Source of the DNA: Liolophura sinensis
Lineage: Eukaryota > Mollusca > Polyplacophora > Chitonida > Chitonidae
Reading direction: 5' to 3'
NCBI RefSeq assembly: GCF_032854445.1
Contig: NC_088303.1
Span: 14,081,501-14,145,500 of the forward strand
DNA length: 64,000 nt
In this document: positions 35,474-48,140 of the stretch, piece by piece
How positions within the stretch are numbered: position 1 is the first letter of the stretch
How the letters are laid out: each line of letters opens with the position of its first letter
Program-made: the position numbers and the translations under genes
The notes under the pieces: model-generated
Seen by the model: the letters and a program-made list of their open reading frames with translations, nothing else
The model's database searches: none
Told to the model about the DNA's origin: nothing

Positions 35474-36619
35474 ATTGAGGTTTCTACATCGGTTTACATG
35501 TAAGCAGTGCCAAAGCTTAAACTATGCAGTATAACAAAACTGTTTTGTTTGGGAAATGATATTTTAATGTTATAATTGGACAAAGGAATGTAACATATAT
35601 ATGTATGTAAAAAAGTTGATATAAATGTTCATGTTTGTAACATACATTTTGAATATGAGGTTTAAAAACCATTTCATCCTGTGTTTTACTTCATGATTAA
35701 GGTTGTTCGTAGACAGTAGACAAAATAGTCATACCTTGTTAAAGGAATTTACCACTGGTAAGATGATTGCTTACTCTCGTTGTTGTTGAATACACAGATA
35801 TGATGAGAAAATGTATCATAGTTTTAGAATCTCATGCGTATGTGCAATACCTCACCGAAAACATTGTGCCAAATTTGTGATCAGGAAGGATGTACCTTGT
35901 TTACCCTGTTGACATTATTAGTTTAGTCGTATTTTGTCTGGAAACCACCAAACTTCAGAATGTCTTTACAACAATCTGTAAAACAACAGTTCCATCACAG
36001 AGTGTTATTGCATTAGATATGTACCGGTACATGAAATTCAACTGTTAAAATTCTTACATTCATGTTTGTACTGTTTGGAACAAAAGCATTGACTGCCTGC
36101 CATGTATAACAATAGTTTGCTGGCGTATTCCATGCTGAGCACAAATTTGCTGTAAAGTCAATGTTTTTGTGTATCTGTGATCATATATCATATCCAGCCA
36201 TCAGATTTATTACATTGTGAATCACGTTTAGATATTTTCTCTTTTGCTTATGTTGAATCATGCCGAGTGAAGATGTATGAAGTTGGATATTTCTGGAAAT
36301 CCTTCAGTTTGTAAAAAAGTTTCCGCATACGACCACACTATAGTGTACCTGTTGCGAATTTCGATAAAGTGGAAGTGTGTTCAACATGTGTACACATGGA
36401 AACCAATCAGTGATTTATGACTTTGTAGAGCTTTTGTTTGTATATGGAGTATTACGTCAAACAAATTAAAATATATTTCTTGCACATCTGTCCAACCGTA
36501 ACACATTGTACAGTCTACTTCGGATCATTTTGATATTTTCTTCTGTTGTGTGCATTGATTGTTGAGAGATTGATCTGTCATGTAATCTTTGTCATCGTCC
36601 AAATCATATTATGCGTGTA

Positions 36620-36625
36620 AATAAA
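36620..36625 (+). promoter_or_regulatory. Polyadenylation signal (AATAAA) of cyclophilin B
   Basis: A canonical hexamer 1.15 kb after the stop, followed by a T/GT-rich stretch (TTTTGCTTCAGTGTTTTT). The interval 35474-36645 shows no other feature and is probably 3' UTR. Confidence 0.6.
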
Positions 36626-36769
36626 ACAATGTCACTTTTAGTATGCGCAGTTTTGCTTCAGTGTTTTTATCCAGTTGTGGTGACGTTTACAGTCTGGTTG
36701 TACACGTGTATTTCAAGCGTAGCTTGAAGTACAGTACAGTAAGCCAAAAGTCTTTGTTGTGTGGCAAAC

Positions 36770-36888
36770 ACGTGAGAAGGTCTTCCAGGACCCTGCTGAT
36801 GTTCGTGCGTATATGCTTGTCGCCGTCGTATATGTGAAATATTCTTGAGTACGGCGTAAAGCACCAATCAAATCAATAAAATAAATAG
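36770..36888 (+). mobile_element. SINE fragment (3' half)
   Basis: ACGTGAGAAGGTCTTCCAGG, then a deletion in the core, CGCCGTCGTATATGTGAAAT and CGGCGTAAAGCACCAATC with an AAAT-type tail. Confidence 0.75.
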
Positions 36889-38320
36889 GCGAACTGAAAT
36901 GGTTCGTGGTTTCATTTACGTGACGACAAACGCCATCCCATGCTTTAGACTGAGATGGGGTAGATTTGTGTTCATTTGTCAGTCCGACCTTTTTTAATTG
37001 AATTACCATTGAGAAGCAGGATTTCGCAGTACATGAAGTATATCCCAACAAGTCACAATGTTTTCGTTTTTGCCGCTAATTACCCTTGTATCAGTCAAAT
37101 GTTCAGGATTCGGGGAAGTAACTCTAAACGTGTATAGCACACAAGGATTATCTCCCTTATTACCAGGAAAACATGCTTGGCATGGCGCATTTATACAGGG
37201 GACTGATGCAAATATTACTTTGCCCACAATGTGTATTTACTTACATACACTGTACTTTGTAGTTTCTGGAGGCATGTTTTCTTCACTTGGTTACGAGGCT
37301 GTAAAACTTGGTGTGGAAAAGAGACAAAAACTAAACGTATGTACACGCTATTGCTATCTTCAAAATAATTTTCACCAACTTACAGAAATTTGTTATCGGT
37401 CTATGTCAAGCAGCTTGAAAACCAAAGTAATTTCTTTACAACAATTTAATTACCAGCTATTCAGATGTTCAAAGAGTTATTAGGTATTGAGCATGTGGTT
37501 TACTGTACTAATTATCACGTTAATATAATCACCGCCCACATGTAATGACTATCCTGGACGGGGTAACCCGCTGACAGTATGCCGTAAATAACACTGGGGC
37601 TAACACTATACATAATGATTATCAGCACATGTCGGATTAAGATAAGCAACTCGGCAGATCATCTAAGGAGACTGTTATATAACCCCCGCTCCATATCTCC
37701 CTATCGTTATGGGTATACTCGAAGCACAGCCACCTCGCCAGTAAGGCGAACCAGAGGTTCGAAATAGCCCGTGGAAGCTGGCTGCTAGCTAACATGGTGT
37801 TAGTAGTGTCCCATCTGACTTGGGCTGGGTTCGAATCCAAATACAAGCTTCCTTATTGAGAACATTCCCCGTTAAATATAATACAGTTTTAAGTTTTTGA
37901 GTTATTCTAGAAGAGATTAGGCCTTATGTTACTGCCATATAATACTATGTTTTAGACAAGGCCATTTCCTTCTATTCTAATGGAATTCTATATCTGAACA
38001 AGTCTGTTATATAAAAAACAGTAACATAATCTTTTTTTCCATCACTCAGAAAATATGGTATAGTCTGTCGATTCAACAGATTTGTTTTCAGACTGTATAA
38101 AGAAATAGTGAGGTCTTATAGAAAGCAACACACCGATTGGACCGTGTTCTTTGGCTTGTTATGTTCTCCATTCTCCCTGCTAAATAGCCGGATGCATATA
38201 CTATAGGGACCTACCGTTGGAGCTGTATGCAGCATCATAACATTACAGTGTTTTACTTATGACATATATGCATATGCATGTCATCATCACAGCATGCACA
38301 CTTCCTTCTCTCGTCTAAAG

Positions 38321-38322
<2 letters not shown>

Positions 38323-38401
<79 letters not shown>
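38323..38401. repeat. (TA)n microsatellite, about 39 repeats
   Basis: Uninterrupted alternating TA over 79 bp. Open frames reading Tyr-Ile repeats on both strands are artefacts of it. The length is likely polymorphic. Confidence 0.97.
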
Positions 38402-38403
<2 letters not shown>

Positions 38404-38877
38404 CGTGCACCTGTTGTCTGTTGACGCCTTTGATTGTCTGGATGTTAAGAGGCTGATACCTGGAATTCCCTCGGTGTGGGACAAAAGGGCTTTACAGATA
38501 ACTCGTGCGCCGCCAAACCCGTCACCACCCACGCTGTACTGTTGTAGTAATGTAAAAACTATGTCATCTGACAGTACTTATGAGTTCGCCTTAGTTTGAC
38601 CCTTATTTCCTCGGTGCAGGGCTAAGAGTACTATAGCGGGCACCATGAATTTTTGGTGGGGTCCGGTATACTTTCTTCCCTATTCCAGAGGGGCGGTCAT
38701 TGCGGAGAGCACTGAATCACACGTGCTATCCTTTACCCTGAGGGTGGAGAAACTGAGTGCCTAGGTGGATTATAGACAGAACCAATATGATCTTGTGTTG
38801 GTTCATTCAGCACACTTCAAACAACATCACATGTAGGAAAATGTTACAAGCTATATAATATCTATTAATAACGTTGG

Positions 38878-39061
38878 CCGCCATCGAATAAGTGAAATGT
38901 TCATCAGCATGGTCTAAAGTACCAATCAAATAAATAAATGATAAATAAAAATAATAATCAATTAAAAAAGTCTAGAATTGTTCATCAGCATGGTCTAAAG
39001 TACCAATCAAATAAATAAATGATAAATAAAAATAATAATCAATTAAAAAAGTCTAGAATTG
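38878..39061 (+). repeat. SINE tail with perfect 81-bp tandem duplication
   Basis: GGCCGCCATCGAATAAGTGA starts a diverged SINE tail. From TTCATCAGCATGGTCTAAAG the next 81 bp (38900-38980) are repeated without a visible mismatch at 38981-39061. This is a recent duplication or an assembly error. Confidence 0.85.
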
Positions 39062-39498
39062 ATGTCGACTTTTATCATTATATCAATGTTTAGATTACAT
39101 GTGTTTATTTGACCGTTGTTGAACACCATTCTGGATTTTTCTTTTCACTGATATACGACTGACAGTGGTGTGACGTGTATGTATATGGATGAAAGTATAC
39201 AGTTATTGTGTAACACCAAAGGGTATACAAATGTGGCATTTTTTAAAATATTTCAGAAATGCTTCTATATAGGTGTGCACAAGAATTCATGACAATGGGT
39301 TGTATTTATATTACAGTTTCACGCATCCTACTGTCCCTAAGCTTGCATAGTATCTGAGCTTTATGCAGCTATACATGTATCCCACCGCCACCGATCTTTC
39401 TGGTTTGGCGGTGACTTGAGTCCGGCCGTTTGTCAGACACTAGCTTGTGCAGAAGGGCGATGTTTTACTCTACAAGCACCCAGATCTCCTCCTCTATT

Positions 39499-39566
39499 AA
39501 ACCTGATCGTATCTCGCATAAGTGAAGAATTACGGCGTAAAAAATCCGATCAAATGAATAAATAAA
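39499..39566 (+). mobile_element. SINE tail fragment
   Basis: CTGATCGTATCTCGCATAAG, then a short deletion, TTACGGCGTAAAAAATCCGA and ATCAAATGAATAAATAAA. Confidence 0.65.
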
Positions 39567-39685
39567 CACATCAATGTGCTTCCGCGGTTTTCCATGCTCG
39601 ACCCTTCCGACACCTCTACTTCCTTCCGGCCACCTGACCGCTGCCTATATTTAATCAGACCCGAAGCCATCAGTCAGTACTCCCT

Positions 39686-39752
39686 CCACCGGTACACACC
39701 GGTGGACTATCTCCCCGCAGATACCCCGGGATTAGCGGTATCTACCGGGGTA
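39686..39752. other. Two adjacent short hairpins in a GC-rich patch
   Basis: CCACCGGTACACACCGGTGG (39686-39705) and TACCCCGG (39722-39729) paired with CCGGGGTA (39745-39752). The function is unknown; these may be transposon remnants. Confidence 0.4.
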
Positions 39753-40904
39753 ATCCCTCCACGGTCCGTTAATTCCGACTGATATTGATAACTCAGTTGA
39801 TTGGGTCGGACACCCTGACGGTATTACCATCGTCTGATTTCCACAAATACCATTACTTAATTAGGGAGTTGAATTAGACAGGATGTCGACTGCAGACACC
39901 CGGAAAATCTGCCCTGATTCTATTACTTCATCCAAATGCTTTTACATTTGATCTTTAATTAAGACCGCTCTCAGGTAGTAATAAGGCATAGACGTGTATA
40001 CGGACGAATAGATACTGTGTTACTCGCCAAGCAGACCAAGTGTTAAGCCGCTATAAATAATTTAATCGGTTACACCATGCATATAAGAAAGCATACCCGG
40101 TACCCACTGAAGACAGGTGCCAGGCTTCTTAATACAGAAGGAATATAATCAGTCGTAATCAGCTTGACTTTTTTTTTGCAATTAGTAAGCATTATCTCCT
40201 GATGATATGCATTCGCTTACAGGCGTCGTCTACCCGAGGGTCTATTTGTTAACAAACACTAATCCTATCTCTTATACGGACACTGCGCTCCACAAATTAT
40301 TTCGGTAAACATCCCAGTATAAAAATGTACTTAATATACAATGAGACAATGTAAATACAGGGGCAGATATTGTGTTAACATAGAAACCAACACATGAAAA
40401 CAAAGTAAACGTGCCACATATAGATAAAAATCTGTCGTTTTCTAATCGAGATTGCTTTAAACCCACAAAGCTCTGGAAAACGAATACATATATACAAGTA
40501 GACATGTGATACTTTATCAATATGCAATCAGCTGTATACATACAGACCGAGATTTTTCTATCGACACCATCTATATTTAATATGGCGTACTAAGTCTTTA
40601 TGTACAATACCGCAATGTGTATAGCTTCCCTGGTGTATTGCCTGTACGTGTACGACCCATCAATGTCCCTCCCAGACAAATGCCGATTGTATGCACTACG
40701 GCGCAAGTGGACTAACGAAAGCCAAATGTTTGATTATACGCTATACGTGAGAGACAATTCATTTAGCTTCGGCTATAGCTTGGCTTGACGAGATTGATTA
40801 TTTTGACATTTGTGCTAAAATCTGGCTTTCAATAAAAGTAATAGACGCAGTTTCTATAGTTTATCATGGAAACCTGGCATAGATTTTTTTGTCTCTAATC
40901 AAAC

Positions 40905-41150
40905 TGATTGATTGGTGTTTAACGCCTTGCTCATGAATTTTTCACTTATATGGCGGCAGTCAGATTTATGGATAGGAGAAACCGGGCTGCCTGAAATAAA
41001 CCATCGCCATTCGCCACGTACTAGACAAACCTCTTCACATAATTGAAGCCGCAGTGAGAATTGAAAGTGAATAGGCGACCGACCTCCTTGGACAGGTGGT
41101 GACATAGACTCTTTACATCGCACGCTTTGCATCACTGACACCACTAGCAA
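40905..41150 (-). mobile_element. Strongly diverged SINE copy
   Basis: TTGATTGGTGTTTAACGCCT, then TTTTTCACTTATATGGCGGC and GGAGAAACCGGGCTGCCTGA, ending in a barely recognisable head. Probably one of the oldest copies here. Confidence 0.6.
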
Positions 41151-43473
41151 ATTTTATACAGAAAGGTTGAACAACTCCAAGGTCAATAGGGTTGCGGTGA
41201 TGAGGAAGGAAGTGATGTCAGAAATATCAGAAAATGTGGCTCAAATTTTGTTTCTTTGACTGACTCATTCCTTTCTTCTAAAGTACGCACAACATGATTC
41301 CAACGGACATTTGAAACTGTGTTGTTTTTTATGTTGATGACTGCTGCGCGACATTAGTGATGAGGGTACCAAGACCACATGCTTCACACGGGCTCCAAAG
41401 GTCCAGCTTGATTGTCCAGCCGTGGCAGTGATGTAAAGCGAGCGTGTAGAGAGCGGCACATGCGCCGTAAAAGAGTATGGCCCTGATGGTTGCAGCCATA
41501 CAACGCTTTAACCACATGATCCAGGGAGACTCTGTTTTAATAAGACAACAGAGGCAGACAAGCCCATCCGTATAATGAAGAGATACGACTTGCAGTCGAG
41601 GCCATGTTGGATCTCTTTAACAAAAGCATCCCCCGGCCTTTCTTAGAGTGTTCCTCTCAATATATGTACACGTACAGGAACATGAAATTCTTTTGTCACA
41701 AATCTTTTGTTAGCTAATCTTTAAAAGCTTGATCGTGTATTCGTTCTTTGTTAACATAGTGTGAAAATGGTTTGAAAATCGAACTGCTTTCAACTGAAAT
41801 TTCAAAATTTTTTTAGGATTAACACGGTTAGTGTCTGTGGCGTGGCTTCCAGAAATGCCAACTGTCGACAGTTATCGGAAGGTTGTGGTTGTCCTCCAGT
41901 CACTGTCCGTTACTGAGACTTCATATACTGTAATAGGATAGAGATGTTTGAATGAGGCAGATGTTCACGCCGCGAAAAGCAATTGGAATGTCAACCGTGT
42001 AAGAGATAAAACATAATGAATATGCAAGTTTATTTCTGTACGGTCTCCAAGAGTTCTGTTTAAACCGTCCGACATCCAGACAACAGAAACCCTAGGACGA
42101 TAATCATGAAATACAATCGTCTATTCAACTTCCCTACTAGACTGGTGGCCTGAGATTGGGTCTTAGGGAGAGCTTAGGAGCTGGAGATATTTAGAGTATA
42201 ATAGTATTTACTGGCATACAGCTTCTTGTGGCAGATTTGATCAAAATACATGCTAGTAGTTACTGTGAAAATATTCGTGCACACATGTGAAATATTGAAA
42301 ATTGACTGTCCCAATGTAGATGGTTGTTGGTTCAAAACCAGCCCAAGGTCTCTGACCGGACATCGGTACATGCACAGGTTTTGACTCTCTTTTCATTATG
42401 AGTGGTTTGTTTCTTTGATTCTCTTTCCATATTGAGTGGTTTCTTTGATTCTCTTTCTTTCTGTTGCACAACGATGGCCGGAAGTATACGAGGAGGAAAC
42501 CGTATTCCACAGGCGAGGTGAACCGTGCTTCGTCTTCGCCAGGTGAATTATAGCGTGATGAAACCATTTCGTAGTCATATAGCACGTGGATAAATTACAG
42601 AATATGCTAAAGAACAGTGATAATATTCAATGGCGCCCATACATTTGGGCTATAATACTCTGCGTGAGTGCGTGAATCTCAAATGCAAATTTTCAGTTTG
42701 ATTACATGTGGGGGAATGTTCTAAAAACCTGAATATTATTGATAACCAATATTACCAGCCAAAGGTATAAAGGCACATTTGTTCACATAAATACCCGAGA
42801 AATACCATAACCTAATTACAATCAAGTTGCATTCATTCCACAGCATGACTTTGACCGTTCAGGAGATGCCACTCAACATAGCAAAGAAACCAAACTTGAA
42901 ACCTCGGGTTCATCGATGCCAATGACTGACCGAGTTGCGCCAACCACCGAGGTACCAACATCACCATTAACTACCCTCCAACGTTTGGCCGTTATCGGCC
43001 GTTTGACCGATTATCCCGGTGTTTAGTGGCCGGCACCCAGATCCCGGGGATAGCCAAAAATCCATTAATCTGTACAGAATTCGTGCTGGAGCATCCCGGC
43101 CTCATTCACCAGCAAGCAACTCGATCTCGGAGCCCGGATCAGCAATAAAATAGTCCACGTCCTTTATTACCAACTTGACCCATCCATGACCTTCCAGCCG
43201 GATAGTATGAACCAGGGTTGTGGGCCGAGACTGGAACGTTAGCGCCAAGCAAACAACAGCTATACATTCACATATAATATGTACACACCATGAATGGCCA
43301 TGCTAAACAACAGGATGTAGAGTTACATACTTTCTTCCTTAAAAAGCCCCTTATACTTACAGCGTGTGCAGTTAAGTGAAAACTAATTTGATCGTAAGCC
43401 ACGTTATACCTATATGTATATTGAATACTTGCTTCATTCAAACGCCAAGTCAAGAAATGAAAACTTAAACTGA

Positions 43474-43546
43474 TAACCGACGTCGTGTAAGTGAAATATT
43501 TTTTAATACGGCGTAAAACACCAATCAAATAAATAAAACAAATCAA
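43474..43546 (+). mobile_element. SINE tail fragment
   Basis: CGACGTCGTGTAAGTGAAAT, then TACGGCGTAAAACACCAATC and AAATAAATAAAA. Confidence 0.75.
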
Positions 43547-45949
43547 AGAGATAAAAAAAGTATTGTGTCAGTACCATTTGTGTGAAGATTTAGTAACATA
43601 TTCAATCTCGTACCCTATATTCTCGAAATAATCTGATTTGCCCACAACGCGGATACAAAGGCCAGCAGATGGAGCCAAGTATCCAATATAAGTTTGTTTA
43701 CTTGCATGCATGCATGGTTGGTATTGAATTCCTTTGTCAAAAATTTTTGACATCCAACAGCGGGCAGGTTTATGAATGGAATGAGGAAGCCGTGTAGAGT
43801 AAACCACCGCTCCTGAATACTCCAGACTTAAAGTCGCAGCGGATCAGCGTGCGTTGTATTCGATCCAGCGACCTTCCTCTGCTACTGCCAATTATAAGGG
43901 TTTTTATATATGGTGATACTTCCCACGCTTTTACAGTTCTTGCCTCATGCTCTGCAACGCCACTCTGAAAACACCATACAGTCCTGATCGACACCCCATG
44001 CATCAAGTCACATATACTGGTCTTGATTAATTATCACTTAATGATGTAGATGAGGTATATATACTAATATCTGGTGATCTTGATTTACAAAAGGATCCAT
44101 CATTTATATGTTTATGTACTGTCCTTTCGCATCAAAAATGTATTGGGCACATATACCCATTATGTTATGCAAATCACTAAATCGCCCAAAACATATCTTT
44201 TGCAAGCCAGTCAGACAAAAGGGGCGGTATGTTTCTCGAGTATAAAATCAACAATAAACCTAATATCTGCTTTATCTGTTAAATTAATCAATCTGGCACA
44301 ATCGTTACGATTATCAGTTGTGATCATATAAGTACATGTATATGATTGTTCTTTTAAAAGATACAGTTTAATCTCTAAACAACCACTGTTATACGTGTAG
44401 TTTGAACCGAAGCGCTATCCTGCATGACAAATCATGTGGTAATCTATTTCGTATGTAAATATCTGGTTGTAGTTTGGCGAAGGGTCAGCATTTATTTAGG
44501 GAATGTGTTTACAAAAAAAAACCCACTAGGGAAGGAGTTTAAAAAGTCTACGGAAAACATTTTAGCTTGGACTGCAGACTTCAAATGTGTAGATAGGAAT
44601 AGAGAAGAACGAAACACGACGAGTAGATTCCCCTGAGGAGCGCTCAGGCTCGCGCTTTGCTTATTCCCCCCAGAGCCGCGGAGACATCAAAGACAACCTA
44701 CCATTACACTCTTACTTTATCTAAGAAGTCACAAAACAGCAGTTTTTATACTTCGCAATAAAAGCCACAGAGCTACCAATGTAACTTGGTCGTAAAACGA
44801 GAGCAGACCTAGACTGAAGGTCGCAGCTCGACTCCCGCGTTCCACATCACCAGTTCACATGCGGTTGTGTGCAGGGCAACACATGCCCCTCTATCTTGCT
44901 CAAAGTGCGCCAGGAATGCGAGCGAATGTTGATTGAATCAAAAAGTTCTAGATACCACACAGTGGACATCATAAAATCTGAATATACAGTCCAGAAGGTG
45001 AAAAAGAAAAAAAAATGTATATATCCAGGGATACAGGTTTCGCCGGTCGATTGGAATCGCTTTGTTTTGAGTAACTAACCAACTTGACATTTGTCCCCAA
45101 CTGATAAATAAATCATGTAATTATTTTATCCTAGTTTACGCACGCCTTATAACATTAAAGAGCAAATAACGTTTTCTGAAGTGAAGTTATGTAGAACACG
45201 ACAATCCGCTGGTAAAGTCATATCCCAAGAGCACATGAGAGACAGACATGCAACTGGCGTCGGACTGTAGTGGATATAATCTATACACGAGAAAGTTGGT
45301 TAATGCTTGGGGCAGTTTACATCAGGGCTGGGGATCGGTTCAGAGAAAGAAGGCTTTCCACTGACTCCCTTGTCCCCAGCACATCAAACACTGTCTCCGG
45401 CATGACTTAATACCCACCACTGGCATAGATCACCAGACTTTCACAGGAATGTCAGTCCTATACGGCCTCCACAATCCCGCTATTTGTTCGCTGGCGTTCA
45501 ACAGATCTGAGCTTATAGCCATACAAAGAGCTCAACTGGCACTGATGTAGTACTTTTAAATACCCGTCGTCTCAGAGAAGGACGCCCCGCTTTCCTGGAT
45601 GGAAGGAACACTTTCATGGTTGGATGCGATAGGGATATGGATGGATGAAAGATGGACATGGACGGATCCAGCAGTGACACGGACGGACGCAACAATGATT
45701 TAGATGGATAGAGTAAGGAAAAGCACGGATGAACCTCATTCTGACTTACATTGATGTAATCAATCGTGGAATGGAAAGACACCTCAACAGTATTGACGGA
45801 TACCAGATGGCTGTATTATAGTATGGCGTGTAGTCCATTCTGCGAAGGACAGACTCACACGACTATGAAAGGGACAGACGTAAAATGCGCGATGACGTAC
45901 ACACGATATATGATTGAACACGATTCAGTCGAGTAAGGTTCCGCTTCGC

Positions 45950-46510
45950 TGCCCTTAACCAATGTTGTCTCTGCCCTGGACCCATGATGTCTCTACCCTT
46001 CACCTTATGAATCCGATGCCCTTATACAACATGTGATGCAGCTACTCTTAAGCCGCGCTGCTTATGCCCTTAACCCGTGACGTAGCTGCCTTTAATCCAC
46101 ATGTCGCTTCCCTTGGCCTATTGTGATGGAGCCCTTCACGCATGATATCACTGTCCTTCAGGCATGATATCATTGCCCTTAACCCTTGCTGTTGCTGCCT
46201 TAAACCCATGGCGTCGCTGCCCTTAACACGTGATATCTCTGCCCTTAACCCATGGTGGCGCTGCTCTTAATCCGTGATATCGCTACCCTTAACTTGTGGT
46301 ATTGATGCCCTTAACTTATGATGCCGATGCCCTAACTCGAGATGTAAATATCTTTCATCCATGATGTCACTGAACTTGACCAGTGGAGACCCTATCCTTC
46401 ACCCATGATATCGCCCTGCCCTTAACCCATGTTGTCCCTGCGTTTAACTGCCTTTACCCATGATGTCACCGCACATGTCGGTGTCTCTACCCTTGACCCA
46501 TGATGTCGCA
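45950..46510. repeat. Degraded 22-bp tandem array
   Basis: Units of about 22 bp approximate CTGCCCTTAACCCATGATGT followed by a pyrimidine-purine pair. They are clearest at 46205-46330 and diverge towards both edges. A less ordered patch of GGATGGATG-like repeats lies just before it (45590-45720). Confidence 0.75.
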
Positions 46511-47851
46511 TGTTTGAATCTAGCTCAAATGTATGCTTACATCCGTGATTTCTACATCTCATAAACCTGGGGAGGTTACAGCATGGAGGATTGAAGATGC
46601 AAAAATTACTCATGCAACGAACTGTTCATTTGTGTCTAGACACGCAACTGGACATACATACTTAAACATACGTGGAAACAATCGAACTATGTAGATTAGT
46701 CATCGGAGTTTGTTTACAAGGTCACGTGTTTGAATTTTATCTTGGGACGCAATTTGTATTTGTTCTCATTATCTAAATGTTTACAACCGTAAGAATATGT
46801 ATTTAGTACTACCAACGAGTGAGTTCAGTTGCAATTAATCGAAGATATGTATCCCAGTTTAGTTTCCTTAGCAAACTGCTGAAACGTTCATCCAATGTGG
46901 CGACATTGATGCACTCACTTCACGTATTGAGCTCCCGGTTAAGTGGAACTATACAGAACCATGAAACAGAGCCAAAGATTTTGGACAACCCCTCCATATT
47001 TACTGATTATAGAACAATATTCTTTGTAATTGACGAGGGCGATTGGTGGAATATCCTCGACTCAAGCTTTGGTGGCAACTTTGGTTAAGTTTTGGTGACG
47101 TTGACTGAAATTGTCACAGCGGATCTGACCAATGCTACAGGGCCAGATATGTACACGCCATATGCAGAACCCTTTGTACATCGCTATCCAAATAAGAATA
47201 GTTAACAGTGTCTAAACTGAATCTATCAATCTTGTGGTAAATCGGCGTGGCAGGTTAACAATAGAAGTGGGACACGAGGCCTTAATCTAATCAGTTTTCC
47301 ACTTATGGCAGAATCGACATGATCGAGTTAACCAGGAGTATGCCACTTTCCTTGAATGTCCTAATCTGTAAACAAACCATTTCCTAGGAATTTTCTTTTT
47401 GTTTTCTTCACAAATGCTGATCTTACTTTTCTCATCACATCGTTAACATCAAAGTCCGTACATTTTATAAAGATTTCAAATTTCCGCACTGTTAACTTCA
47501 AAACTTTTCCAGCCCAAATGCCTGCCCAGTGCCTGGAAAATTTAGCATTTCGGGGTTTTAACAGTTTTAAACTTTCCACCTATAATCTGAGGAAATGTGG
47601 AATCTCAAAGACTACCATCAACATATGTAAATATTAATCACCGTCTGAATTTCAGGTATGAATACACCCTCGTAAGACATAGTATTATCACGTGCCCGTT
47701 TTCACTGTTCGCAAGACGTGGATGACTATAAGTGATTGGTGATACCCATGTGGACATCCGTGCAGTCTGTTTTTCTGTCCGAGGTTTGTCACTAACTTGC
47801 TAAAGGTTGGTGGTTTACTCAAGAAATTCCGGATTCCTCAGCATATTAATT

Positions 47852-47886
47852 TTACAACGATCGTATAAGTGAAAAATTCTTGAAGT
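47852..47886 (+). mobile_element. Tiny SINE tail remnant
   Basis: CGATCGTATAAGTGAAAAAT followed by TCTTGAAG matches the 3' domain of the family. It is too short for a firm call. Confidence 0.4.
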
Positions 47887-48003
47887 CAATGTTAGAGAAT
47901 CAGAGGCATACATTAGCATCGTACATACTTCCTCGTTAAACGGACATACTCCCTGGTTGTAAGGGCAAACATGTTCGTTGAGCCCCTTTTAAGCATCTAC
48001 TAA

Positions 48004-48140
48004 TCAATTTATTTATTTATACGACGGCAGCCAGCATTATGGTGGGAGGAAACCGGGCAGATCCCGAGGGAAACCCACGACCATCCGCAGGTTGCTGCAG
48101 GAGACCTTCCCATGTACAACCGAGGTCACTGAGCCGCGCA
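48004..48140 (-). mobile_element. SINE fragment (core)
   Basis: TTTATTTATTTATACGACGG joins the tail AAAT repeats directly to the core, then AGCATTATGGTGGGAGGAAA, CCATCCGCAGGTTGCTGCAG and a shortened head, GTCACTGAGCCGCGC. Both flanks of the core carry deletions. Confidence 0.75.

Larger units (their letters stand above)
36646..48003. other. Intergenic region between cyclophilin B and nkd
   Basis: No supportable gene. It contains SINE fragments, a long TA microsatellite, an 81-bp tandem duplication and a degraded 22-bp array. The longest frame (37058-37483, 141 codons) begins with a hydrophobic stretch but lacks other support. A small GC-rich patch with two hairpins is at 39686-39752. Confidence 0.5.

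Noticed and set aside
37058-37483. 141-codon frame starting with a signal-peptide-like stretch
   Set aside because: No domain, no splice signals that extend it, no promoter or polyadenylation context, and ordinary AT-rich composition. It may be chance.
38287-38599. Frames on both strands with long Tyr-Ile runs
   Set aside because: They come from the (TA)n microsatellite.
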